Below, piece after piece: positions 1-6,677 of a stretch of DNA of 8,168 bases. The notes beneath the pieces were generated by a model that worked only from the letters and a program-made list of their open reading frames with translations, searched no databases and was not told the DNA's origin. Location: positions 1-8,168 of the forward strand of contig NZ_CALIZP010000060.1 in assembly GCF_938028825.1 (NCBI RefSeq), in the 5' to 3' direction. The stretch comes from an uncultured Cardiobacterium sp. (lineage in GTDB: Bacteria; Pseudomonadota; Gammaproteobacteria; Cardiobacteriales; Cardiobacteriaceae). The number at the start of each line of letters is the position of its first letter. Position 1 is the first letter of the stretch. Made by a program: the position numbers and the translations under genes.

Positions 1-116
1 TGGCGATGATTGCCAAAGCCGACGACGCCGAAACAGAGGCGATGATTGCGGCGCTGCTGCGCGGCGAAGAAGTGGACTGGAAGCCGGAAGCGGATTTAAC
101 CGCGCCGTCGCCATAA
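1..116 (+). CDS. 3' end of an unidentified gene (partial)
   Basis: An open frame enters from the left edge and stops at TAA 114-116. The last 37 codons give an acidic, alanine-rich tail (AMIAKADDAETEAMIAALLR..., ending LTAPSP) with GC-rich codon use like the genes that follow. A strong intrinsic terminator begins 17 nt after the stop, which supports this as a real gene end and separates it from the heat-shock operon. I do not recognise the family from the tail. It does not look like the C-terminus of RecN or HrcA, which often lie next to grpE. Confidence 0.6.
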   Translation, partial: AMIAKADDAETEAMIAALLRGEEVDWKPEADLTAPSP

Positions 117-133
117 CCGCTTGCCGGATAAAG

Positions 134-159
134 AAAACACCCGCCACGGCGGGTGTTTT
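134..159 (+). terminator. Intrinsic terminator upstream of grpE
   Basis: A perfect GC-rich stem (ACACCCGCC 137-145 with GGCGGGTGT 148-156, extended outward by A-T pairs to 134/159) is followed by a T-run at 156-160. It ends transcription of the gene stopping at 116 and insulates grpE, which then needs its own promoter. The A-run on the left side means it may also work weakly on the other strand. Confidence 0.88.
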
Positions 160-215
160 TGCGGGCATCCGCAGGCGGCGTAACCATGCGGTTTTTCTCA
201 TTCACTGCCCCCGCC

Positions 216-245
216 CTTGAATTTTCCGCCGTCCGTTCCCAGTTA
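216..245 (+). promoter_or_regulatory. Sigma-32 (RpoH) heat-shock promoter of grpE-dnaK
   Basis: The sequence CCGCCCTTGAA (211-221) matches the -35 consensus of sigma-32 promoters (CTTGAA with a C-rich 5' flank). After a 15-nt spacer comes TCCCAGTTA (237-245), which matches 7 of 9 bases of the CCCCATTTA-type -10 box. Spacing is within the usual sigma-32 range. Transcription would start near 252, giving a leader of about 30 nt before the grpE ATG. Position directly after a terminator and before a chaperone operon supports it. No CIRCE element (the HrcA operator) is visible, so control is likely by RpoH rather than HrcA. Confidence 0.75.
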
Positions 246-280
246 GGGGGGACTGTTTTCTGTTTTTTGAGAGGTGCTTT

Positions 281-868
281 ATGCAGGATGAAGAGATGAC
301 CACAAATCTGCCGCCGGAAGAGGGGGCGGAGCCGTCCCCGGAATTTGCCGCCGAAGAGGCGTTTCTCGATGCGCGCGGCGCGGAGATTGAGGCCTTGCAG
401 GCGCAGGTTGCCGAGTTGAAGAACGCGGTGCTGCGCGAGCGCGCCGACAGCGACAATCTGCGCAAGCGGTTTGAGCGCGAGAAGGAAGCGGCGTTGAAGT
501 TCGGCAGCGAGAAGCTGATCAAAGAGCTGCTGCCGGTGATTGATTCGCTCACGCTCGGGCTGGACGCGGCGAAGGCGCACGAGGCGGAAGGCCGCCAGGC
601 GCTGGATCATTTCATTGAAGGCTCGGCGATGACCTTGAAGCTGCTGCTGGATGTGTTGCAGAAGAACGGCGTGACCGAGCTCGACCCGGTCGGCGAGAAG
701 CTCGACCCCGAATTGCATCAGGCGCTGTCGGTCATCCCCAGCCCCGATGCGGAGCCGAACACCATCCTGCACGTCGCGCAGAAGGGGTATCTGCTCAACG
801 GCCGCGTCATCCGCGCCGCGCAGGTCATCGTCGCCGACGGTGCGCAGAAAAATCCGCCGCAGGCTTGA
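281..868 (+). CDS. grpE: GrpE, nucleotide exchange factor of DnaK
   Basis: GrpE is the cytoplasmic co-chaperone that makes DnaK release ADP, so that ATP can rebind and the folding client is freed. The protein has 195 residues, close to E. coli GrpE (197). The N-terminus is acidic and probably disordered (1-33), followed by a long heptad-rich helix (about 34-80) typical of the GrpE dimer stalk. The C-terminal beta domain carries the family signature around 150-187, including NTILHVAQKGYLLNGR and VIRAAQVIVA. The ATG at 281 is preceded by GAGAGGTG (269-276) at good spacing; the in-frame ATG at 296 is a weaker alternative. It is the first gene of the operon, just downstream of the sigma-32 promoter, with dnaK 68 nt further on. 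Confidence 0.97.
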   Translation: MQDEEMTTNLPPEEGAEPSPEFAAEEAFLDARGAEIEALQAQVAELKNAVLRERADSDNLRKRFEREKEAALKFGSEKLIKELLPVIDSLTLGLDAAKAHEAEGRQALDHFIEGSAMTLKLLLDVLQKNGVTELDPVGEKLDPELHQALSVIPSPDAEPNTILHVAQKGYLLNGRVIRAAQVIVADGAQKNPPQA

Positions 869-936
869 TTTTGCGGCAGCTCGCCCCACTTAGGCGGTTA
901 ACCCGTTTTTGTTTTTTATTTTAGAGAGAGAACCTT

Positions 937-2868
937 ATGAGCAAGATTATCGGTATTGACCTTGGTACCACCAACTCCTGCGTCGCCATCATGGATGGCG
1001 ACAAGCCGCGCGTCATCGAAAACGCCGAAGGCGCGCGCACCACGCCGTCTATCGTCGCCTTCACCGACGACGGCGAAGTGCTGGTCGGCCAGCCGGCGAA
1101 ACGTCAGGCGGTAACCAACCCGAAAAACACCCTGTACGCCATCAAGCGCCTGATTGGTCGCCGTTTCGACGAAAAAGAGGTACAGAAAGACATCAACCTC
1201 GTCCCCTACAAAATCATCAAGGCCGACAACGGCGACGCCTGGGTGGAAGCGGTAAACAAGAAAATGGCACCGCCGGAAGTTTCCGCGCGCGTGCTGATGA
1301 AAATGAAGAAAACGGTGGAAGATTTCCTCGGCGAGAAAGTTACCGACGCCGTCATCACCGTGCCTGCTTATTTCAACGACGACCAGCGCAAGGCGACCAA
1401 AGACGCTGGCCGTATCGCGGGCTTGAACGTGCAGCGCATCATCAACGAACCGACCGCCGCAGCACTCGCTTACGGCATGGATCGAGGTGCGCGCGACGCG
1501 AAGATTGCGGTTTATGACCTGGGCGGCGGTACCTTCGATATTTCCATCATCGAAACGGTGGATCTCGACGGCGAGCAGCAGTTTGAAGTGTTGTCCACCA
1601 ACGGCGACACCTTCCTCGGCGGTGAAGACTTCGACGCCCGCATCATTGATTACCTCGTCGCCGAGTTCAAAAAAGACAGCGGCATTGACCTCTCGAAAGA
1701 CTCGCTTGCCCTGCAACGTCTGAAAGAAGCGGCAGAAAAAGCGAAAATCGAGCTGTCATCCAGCGAGCAGACTGAAATCAACCTGCCCTATATCACCGCC
1801 GACGCCTCCGGCCCGAAACACCTCAACATCAAGATGACCCGCGCCAAACTGGAATCGCTGGTTGCCGACCTGATCGAGAAAACGCTGGAACCCTGCCGTC
1901 AGGCACTGAAAGATGCTGGTCTCTCCGCCAAAGACATCCACGACGTCATCCTCGTCGGTGGTCAGACGCGGATGCCGAAAGTGCAGGAAACCGTGAAGAA
2001 CTTCTTCGGCAAAGAGCCGCGCAAAGACGTGAACCCGGACGAAGCGGTCGCCCTCGGTGCCGCCATCCAGGGCGGGGTCATCGGCGGCGACGTCAAAGAC
2101 GTGCTGCTGCTTGACGTTACCCCGCTGTCGCTCGGTATCGAAACCATGGGCGGCGTGATGACCAAGCTGATCGAGAAAAACACCACCATCCCGACCAAAG
2201 CGTCGCAAGTGTTCTCTACCGCCGAAGACAACCAGTCCGCCGTGACCATCCACGTCCTGCAAGGCGAGCGCCAGCAGGCCAGCGGCAACAAATCGCTGGG
2301 GCGCTTCGACCTCTCCGGCATTGAGCCTGCACCGCGCGGTATGCCGCAAATCGAAGTCAGCTTCGACATTGACGCCAACGGTATCCTGAACGTAACCGCC
2401 AAAGACAAGAAGACCGGCAAAGAACAGTCCATCATCATCAAGGGCAACTCCGGCCTTTCCGATGACGAAGTCGAGCGGATGATCAAGGACGCCGAAGCGC
2501 ACGCCGAAGAAGACAAAGCCTTCCAGGAAAAAGTGAGCGCGAAGAACAACGCCGAATCGATGATCCACACCATCGAGAAAAGCATGAGCGACCTTGGCGG
2601 CGACGTCACCGCATCCGAAAAAAGTGCGGTAGAAGATGCCATCAAGGCGCTGAAAGAAGTGATGGATAACGGCAGCGTTGATGACATCAACAGCAAGACC
2701 GAAGCGCTGACTAAAGCCGCCGAACCCGTCCTGCAAAAAGCCTACAACAAAATGAGCGGCGATCAGGCCGCAGGCGGCAGCAGCGCGGACAGCAGCAACA
2801 GCGCGCCGAAAGATGACAACGTCGTTGACGCCGACTTCCAGGAAGTCAAAGACGACGACAACAAATAA
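937..2868 (+). CDS. dnaK: DnaK, Hsp70 molecular chaperone
   Basis: DnaK is the ATP-driven cytoplasmic chaperone that binds exposed hydrophobic stretches of unfolded proteins and works with DnaJ and GrpE. It has 643 residues (E. coli 638). All three Hsp70 signatures are present: IDLGTTNS (7-14), VYDLGGGTFDISII (192-205, with the autophosphorylation threonine T199) and VILVGGQTRMPKVQ (337-350). The interdomain linker VLLLDVTP (389-396) is intact. The substrate-binding domain follows (about 397-505), then the helical lid, a Gly/Ser-rich spacer and a conserved acidic tail (DADFQEVK, 631-638) like that of E. coli. The ATG at 937 follows AGAGAGAGAA (923-932). The 68-nt gap after grpE shows no terminator, so it is probably co-transcribed from the sigma-32 promoter. 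Confidence 0.99.
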   Translation: MSKIIGIDLGTTNSCVAIMDGDKPRVIENAEGARTTPSIVAFTDDGEVLVGQPAKRQAVTNPKNTLYAIKRLIGRRFDEKEVQKDINLVPYKIIKADNGDAWVEAVNKKMAPPEVSARVLMKMKKTVEDFLGEKVTDAVITVPAYFNDDQRKATKDAGRIAGLNVQRIINEPTAAALAYGMDRGARDAKIAVYDLGGGTFDISIIETVDLDGEQQFEVLSTNGDTFLGGEDFDARIIDYLVAEFKKDSGIDLSKDSLALQRLKEAAEKAKIELSSSEQTEINLPYITADASGPKHLNIKMTRAKLESLVADLIEKTLEPCRQALKDAGLSAKDIHDVILVGGQTRMPKVQETVKNFFGKEPRKDVNPDEAVALGAAIQGGVIGGDVKDVLLLDVTPLSLGIETMGGVMTKLIEKNTTIPTKASQVFSTAEDNQSAVTIHVLQGERQQASGNKSLGRFDLSGIEPAPRGMPQIEVSFDIDANGILNVTAKDKKTGKEQSIIIKGNSGLSDDEVERMIKDAEAHAEEDKAFQEKVSAKNNAESMIHTIEKSMSDLGGDVTASEKSAVEDAIKALKEVMDNGSVDDINSKTEALTKAAEPVLQKAYNKMSGDQAAGGSSADSSNSAPKDDNVVDADFQEVKDDDNK

Positions 2869-2880
2869 ACCCCCAACCCG

Positions 2881-2943
2881 ACCCGTCCACCAGGACGGGT
2901 TCCTGATGCCACCGCGCTGGCGGCATCAGGAACCCGTCTTTTT
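2881..2943 (+). terminator. Intrinsic terminator with a competing upstream hairpin, between dnaK and dnaJ
   Basis: The terminator stem is 17 perfect base pairs (2894-2910 with 2922-2938) with an 11-nt loop and a T-run at 2939-2943. Its 5' arm overlaps a second, perfect 8-bp hairpin: ACCCGTCC (2881-2888) pairs with GGACGGGT (2893-2900). Segments 2881-2888 and 2931-2938 are therefore near copies that compete for the same middle segment, as in attenuators. If the small hairpin forms, the terminator loses its lower 7 bp and is left separated from the T-run. Expected effect: less dnaJ-fabI than grpE-dnaK transcript. The terminator is directly visible; a switching function is inference. Confidence 0.8.
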
Positions 2944-2964
2944 ACCACCCACAAAGCAACCTGC

Positions 2965-4104
2965 ATGGCAGACAAAGACCTCTACAAAATCCTCGGCGTC
3001 AACAAAAACGCCACCCAGGAAGAACTCAAACGCGCCTACCGCAAACTCACCATGGAGTTGCACCCCGACCGCAACCCCGACAACCGCGAAGAAGCCGAGC
3101 GCAAATTCAAAGAAATGAAAGCGGCCTACGACATCCTCTCGGACGAACAAAAACGCGCCGCCTATGACCGCTACGGTTTCGACGCCGTGAACGGCAACGG
3201 CGGCGGGGGCGGCGGCGGGTTTGGGGGCGGCTTCGGCGGTTTCAGTGCCGACGTCTTCGGCGATATCTTCGGCGACATCTTCGGTGGTGGTCGCCAGCGC
3301 CAGGCGCGCCAGGAAACACGCGGGCACGATCTGGCCTACGAACTTGACCTTTCCCTCGAAGAAGCCGTCAACGGCAGCGAAAAACGCATCCGCATCCCCA
3401 CCTACGTCCGCTGCAAAAGCTGCGACGGCTCGGGCGCGACCGCCAAATCCATCAAACGCGCCTGCCCGAGCTGCAACGGGAGCGGGCAAATCCGCATCCA
3501 GCAGGGCTTCTTCTCCATCGCCCAGCCCTGCCCGCAATGCGGCGGCAAAGGCCAAATCATCGAAAACCCGTGCAGCGACTGCCACGGCGACGGCCGCGTC
3601 AAGCAACAGAAAACCCTCAACGTCAACATTCCGGCCGGCGTTGACACCGGCGACCGCATCCGCCTCGCCGGCGAAGGCGAGGCGGGCGAACGCGGCGCGG
3701 CGGCGGGCGACCTCTATGTCGAAATCCGCGTGCGCAAACACCCCATCTTCACCCGCACCGGCGACGACCTGCACTGCGAAATGCCGATCAGCTTCGTCAC
3801 CGCCGCCCTCGGCGGCGACCTCGAAGTGCCGACCCTCGGCGGCAGGGTCGTCCTCAACGTGCCACCCGAAACCCAGACCGGCAAACGCTTCCGCCTGAAA
3901 GGCAAAGGCGTCAAATCCGTGCGCAGCCGCGCGGCAGGCGACCTTTACTGCACCGTGACCATCGAGACCCCGGTCAATCTCTCCAAAAAACAAAAAGACC
4001 TGCTCGCCGAATTCGGCAACACCCTGAGCGAAGGCGGTAAAACCCACGCGCCGCAAGAAAAATCCTTCCTCGACAAGGTCAAAAAATTCTTCGATAACCT
4101 CTAA
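2965..4104 (+). CDS. dnaJ: DnaJ, Hsp40 co-chaperone
   Basis: DnaJ delivers unfolded clients to DnaK and stimulates its ATPase; it acts in the cytoplasm. The 379-residue protein has every part of a type I Hsp40: J domain (about 4-70) with the essential HPD at 33-35, a Gly/Phe-rich linker (about 77-109), and a zinc-binding domain with four CxxCxGxG repeats (starting at C150, C167, C189, C203). The C-terminal client-binding and dimerisation domains follow. The start MADKDLYKILGV aligns with E. coli MAKQDYYEILGV, so the ATG at 2965 is secure. However, the 21 nt between the terminator T-run and the ATG contain no Shine-Dalgarno-like sequence and leave no room for a normal promoter. Expression therefore depends on read-through from dnaK or on a promoter inside dnaK. 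Confidence 0.98.
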   Translation: MADKDLYKILGVNKNATQEELKRAYRKLTMELHPDRNPDNREEAERKFKEMKAAYDILSDEQKRAAYDRYGFDAVNGNGGGGGGGFGGGFGGFSADVFGDIFGDIFGGGRQRQARQETRGHDLAYELDLSLEEAVNGSEKRIRIPTYVRCKSCDGSGATAKSIKRACPSCNGSGQIRIQQGFFSIAQPCPQCGGKGQIIENPCSDCHGDGRVKQQKTLNVNIPAGVDTGDRIRLAGEGEAGERGAAAGDLYVEIRVRKHPIFTRTGDDLHCEMPISFVTAALGGDLEVPTLGGRVVLNVPPETQTGKRFRLKGKGVKSVRSRAAGDLYCTVTIETPVNLSKKQKDLLAEFGNTLSEGGKTHAPQEKSFLDKVKKFFDNL

Positions 4105-4119
4105 CCCAAGGAACGCACT

Positions 4120-4911
4120 ATGGGCTTCATGAACGGCAAAAAAATCCTCATCACGGGACTCGCCAGCAACCTATCCATTGCCTACGGCATCGCCCAGGCC
4201 ATGCACCGCGAAGGCGCCGAACTCGCCTTCACCTACCAGAACGACAAATTAAAACCGCGCGTCGAAAAAATGGGCGCCGAATTCGGCAGCAGCATCTTCC
4301 TGCCCTGCGACGTGGCCAGTGACGCGGAAATTGATGCCGTCTTTGCCACCCTCTCGGAACAATGGGGCGGGCTGGACGGCCTCATCCACGCCATCGCCTA
4401 CGCGCCCAGAGACGCCATCGAAGGCCGCTTTCTGGACGGCTGCACCCGCGAAAACTTCGCCCTTGCGCACGACATCAGCGCGTACAGCTTCGCCGCCCTG
4501 ATGCGCGGCGCCGTCCCGCTGATGAAAGGGCGCAACGCCGCAGCGCTGGCGCTTACCTACCTCGGCGCCGTCAAAGCCATCCCCAACTACAACACCATGG
4601 GGCTTGCCAAAGCCTCGCTGGAAGCGGCCATCCGCTACCTCGCCGCCGATTTGGGACAAGACGGCATCCGCGTCAACGGCATCAGCGCCGGCCCCATCCG
4701 CACGCTTGCTGCTTCCGGTATCAAGGACTTCCGCAAAATGCTGAAAGGCTTTGAGAAAACCGCACCGCTGAAACGCTGCGTCACCATCGAAGAAGTCGGC
4801 AACACCGCCGCCTTCCTCTGCTCCGACCTCGCCTCCGGCATCACCGGCGAAATCACCTATGTGGACGGTGGCTACAACATCTTCTCCTCCGTGCAGATGA
4901 GCGACGACTGA
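4120..4911 (+). CDS. fabI: FabI, enoyl-[acyl-carrier-protein] reductase (NADH)
   Basis: FabI reduces trans-2-enoyl-ACP to acyl-ACP with NADH, the last step of each round of type II fatty-acid synthesis; it is the target of triclosan. At 263 residues it is one longer than E. coli FabI. The nucleotide-binding start (ITGLASNLSIAYGIAQAMHREGA, from residue 11) is nearly identical to E. coli. The catalytic residues correspond to Y147, Y157 and K164 (E. coli Y146, Y156, K163), followed by ISAGPIRTLAASGIKDFRKM. The position equal to E. coli G93, where a valine change gives triclosan resistance, is alanine here (A93). The start has AAGGAA (4108-4113) at good spacing. It lies 15 nt after dnaJ and ends just before a terminator, so it is most likely the last gene of the chaperone operon. 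Confidence 0.97.
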   Translation: MGFMNGKKILITGLASNLSIAYGIAQAMHREGAELAFTYQNDKLKPRVEKMGAEFGSSIFLPCDVASDAEIDAVFATLSEQWGGLDGLIHAIAYAPRDAIEGRFLDGCTRENFALAHDISAYSFAALMRGAVPLMKGRNAAALALTYLGAVKAIPNYNTMGLAKASLEAAIRYLAADLGQDGIRVNGISAGPIRTLAASGIKDFRKMLKGFEKTAPLKRCVTIEEVGNTAAFLCSDLASGITGEITYVDGGYNIFSSVQMSDD

Positions 4912-4928
4912 GCCGCCTGAATACCGAT

Positions 4929-4957
4929 AAAAAACCACCGCTTGCGGTGGTTTTTTT
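4929..4957 (+). terminator. Terminator after fabI, probably bidirectional
   Basis: The stem CCACCGC (4935-4941) pairs with GCGGTGG (4944-4950) and is extended by flanking A and T runs, seven T on the right (4951-4957) and six A on the left (4929-4934). It ends the grpE-fabI operon. Because it also has a U-run on the minus strand, it could stop transcripts coming leftwards from the gene ending at 5170. Confidence 0.9.
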
Positions 4958-5025
4958 GTGGGAACGCCGGATACGCCAAGATGCCGCTTGCCAAAACAGC
5001 GCCTACCGATACCACGCCAGCGGCG

Positions 5026-5131
5026 TATAGTCGTTTCAAACAGAAATGATACGGTGTCGGCTCGCCTCGCCGTACTATCTGTACTGTCTTCGGCTCGCCG
5101 CCTTGTCTCATTCCTGCTTGAAACGACAATA
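5026..5131 (-). repeat. 106-bp Correia-like inverted-repeat element, copy 1
   Basis: A 106-bp element is bounded by 24-bp inverted repeats (5026-5049 and 5108-5131, 21 of 24 positions pairing). It begins TATAGTCG and ends CGACAATA. The inside holds the core GCCGTACTATCTGTACTGT (5069-5087). It is the reverse complement of the element at 6854-6959 with about 96 of 106 positions identical. Strand is set relative to that copy. Size, TATAGT end and core match what I remember of Neisseria Correia elements (104-108 bp form). No transposase is encoded, so it is non-autonomous. It lies between two convergent genes, 68 bp from the fabI terminator, and its long palindrome could form an RNA hairpin in read-through transcripts. 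Confidence 0.85.
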
Positions 5132-5169
5132 AATACTGGACTCACCAAGCGGTGTCGTTGCCGGGCCCG

Positions 5170-5947
5170 TCAGTCATTCGTGATGAGGACATATTGTTTG
5201 CGGAATTCGCTGCCCGTGCCCGGCCAAGTGGCGGCGTAGGCGCGCAGGGCGTCCATGCCCGGCGCGTAGTCTTCGCCGTTGACGCGGCAATCGGCATCGG
5301 TGCTGCCGTCGTCGTTGCGTGAGGCGAAGAGACGCAGAGCGTAGTTGTCGTGCCCTTCCAGCAGTGGTTTGAAGGCTTCCATGCTGTTGGTGAAGAGGCA
5401 GCAGGGGCAGAAGGGTTGGTGCGCATCATCTTCGCCATCCGCCGGGGCGGGCGCCGGGTTTTCCTGCCAGTATTGGGTCGCGCCGAAGTGGACGCGGCGG
5501 ATTCTGCCGTCGGGAAAGGTCATGCTCATGCCGGTGTGGCCTTTGTCGTCGTTGGTGGCGACGGCGTGCAGCAGTTGCCAGTCGCCAGTGAGCCACCATT
5601 CGAGGCCGTAATGGAGGGCTTCTGCCGGGTCTGCGCCAAAGCTGTGCTGGTATTCGAAGATGCCCTGCGGAAAGAGCTCGGGGTGGTGGATCTGGATGGT
5701 GATGGTGCTTCGCACGCGTTCGCCGAAGTCCAGTGCAGCGATTTGCACCAGCAGCGCGTAGCCGCTGGCCGCGTGATAGAGCCAGTCGCCGTGGCGCGTG
5801 GTGGGGCAGCCTTCGGCAGCAAGCGCGTCGGCCAGCAGCGCGGGCAGGTCCCAGTTGTCGGCGCTGCCATCATCGTAGTTCACGCTGAACCGGGCACTAA
5901 TGCCGGGGTTGGTGTCAAGCGGGGTTGTAGTCGGGGTACATGGGCAT
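5170..5947 (-). CDS. DUF6348-like protein with an apparent +1 frameshift near the start
   Basis: The function is unknown. The body resembles DUF6348 proteins as I recall them: HHPELFPQGIFEYQHSFG, a cysteine cluster in PFCPCCLFTNSMEAF, then DCRVNGEDYAPG and EFRKQYV near the end. The best start is the ATG at 5947, with GGAGAA just upstream (5952-5957) and only 15 nt after the preceding stop. That frame reads MPMYPDYNPA and then hits TGA at 5917-5915. The rest of the protein is in the +1 frame. Removing one C from the four-C run (GGGG 5921-5924 on the plus strand) would join them into 258 residues as MPMYPDYNPLDTNPG. Alternatives are a GTG start at 5883 (237 residues, no clear ribosome site), a sequencing error, or programmed frameshifting. 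No signal peptide or membrane segment is visible. Likely co-transcribed with the membrane protein upstream. Confidence 0.7.
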
Positions 5948-5962
5948 GGAGTTCTCCGTGTT

Positions 5963-6667
5963 TCAGAGCAGGCCGTTGCTCGCCAGCAAGGCCTCTTTGC
6001 CGTAATGGCGCAGGGCTTGTTGTATTTCTTTGGCGGATTTTCTGCCAACGGGTATTGAGAGGATAAGGTCTATGATGATGAAGGCTATAACCGCATAGAC
6101 TTTACTGACAAACATTATAATAATAAAGGCAGGAATGATAAGGATCAGGTTGACATCAATATGATCACCATCTATTTCAGCGATGTTAATGTCAATAATT
6201 TTGCTGTTTTTCTTGATGATCCGCATAGTGCCAATATCTTTTCCTATTGTTCCTCTATGCGAGAGGTATTTGCGGGTAAGCGTTATTTTCAATATTTCAT
6301 CCCATGCTATTTCTTCTTGCTGCGTGGCGCGACAATAGCTAATGCCATAGCGATTGATTTCTATAAATTCCGGCTGCCGGAAGGATGCTATCCAGCCTCG
6401 CAAACCGATGTAATAGACACTGTAAGCCATGGCAAGCATCAGCACAATGAAGAGAACCCCAAGAAGTAAATTGCCCCATGAGTATTGGCGATGGATGACG
6501 TAAACCATGTAGCGATAACCGCCTATTACGCCGAATGCGATAAAGATGAGCATCACGCTCAGGTAGCTGAAGAGGTATTTTTGCCGGAATTGCCAGCGAT
6601 AGTGTCTTTTGGTTCGCATGAACGTTTTTGCTTGTGATGGGGTGATTATAGGTGCATCGTACCCCAT
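5963..6667 (-). CDS. Membrane protein with PH-like (DUF304/YcxB-type) region, unknown function
   Basis: The 234-residue protein is not assigned to a named family with certainty. Two hydrophobic helices lie at about 32-52 and 66-88. A beta-rich soluble stretch follows at 99-168, where the phrase FIEINRYGISYCRATQQEEIAWDEILKI resembles bacterial PH-like membrane domains. A second long hydrophobic stretch (about 171-206) precedes the basic C-terminus (VGRKSAKEIQQALRHYG). ATG at 6667 is preferred as the first ATG of the frame, preceded by a weak GAGAAA. A GTG at 6736 would lie inside the repeat element, and an ATG at 6619 is also possible. Base composition is clearly lower in GC (about 35-40% in sampled lines) than the neighbouring genes, which suggests acquisition by transfer. 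The DUF6348-like gene starts 15 nt downstream, so the two may work together. Confidence 0.78.
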   Translation of the reverse strand: MGYDAPIITPSQAKTFMRTKRHYRWQFRQKYLFSYLSVMLIFIAFGVIGGYRYMVYVIHRQYSWGNLLLGVLFIVLMLAMAYSVYYIGLRGWIASFRQPEFIEINRYGISYCRATQQEEIAWDEILKITLTRKYLSHRGTIGKDIGTMRIIKKNSKIIDINIAEIDGDHIDVNLILIIPAFIIIMFVSKVYAVIAFIIIDLILSIPVGRKSAKEIQQALRHYGKEALLASNGLL

Positions 6668-6677
6668 GTTTTTCTCG

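Noticed and set aside
869..936. Possible separate promoter or terminator between grpE and dnaK
   Set aside because: The GGTTAACC palindrome is too short for a terminator stem and no paired -35/-10 or sigma-32 boxes are convincing.
1716..1723. CGTCTGAA, part of the Neisseria uptake sequence
   Set aside because: Only 8 of the 10 bases and a single site inside dnaK coding sequence.
2622..2630. AAGTGCGGT, the Haemophilus-type DNA uptake core
   Set aside because: One copy only, inside dnaK codons for a normal Lys-Ser-Ala-Val stretch; one match in 8 kb is compatible with chance.
1756..2736. Long open frame (326 codons) opposite dnaK
   Set aside because: A shadow of dnaK caused by its third-position GC bias; no family features.
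2926..4056. Long open frame (376 codons) opposite dnaJ
   Set aside because: It mirrors a GC-rich real gene, has low-complexity Ala/Phe/Gly-rich sequence and no ribosome site; dnaJ on the other strand is certain.
4249..5148. Open frame (299 codons) opposite fabI, extending through the terminator and the 106-bp repeat
   Set aside because: Crosses a terminator and a repeat, and is antisense to a certain gene.
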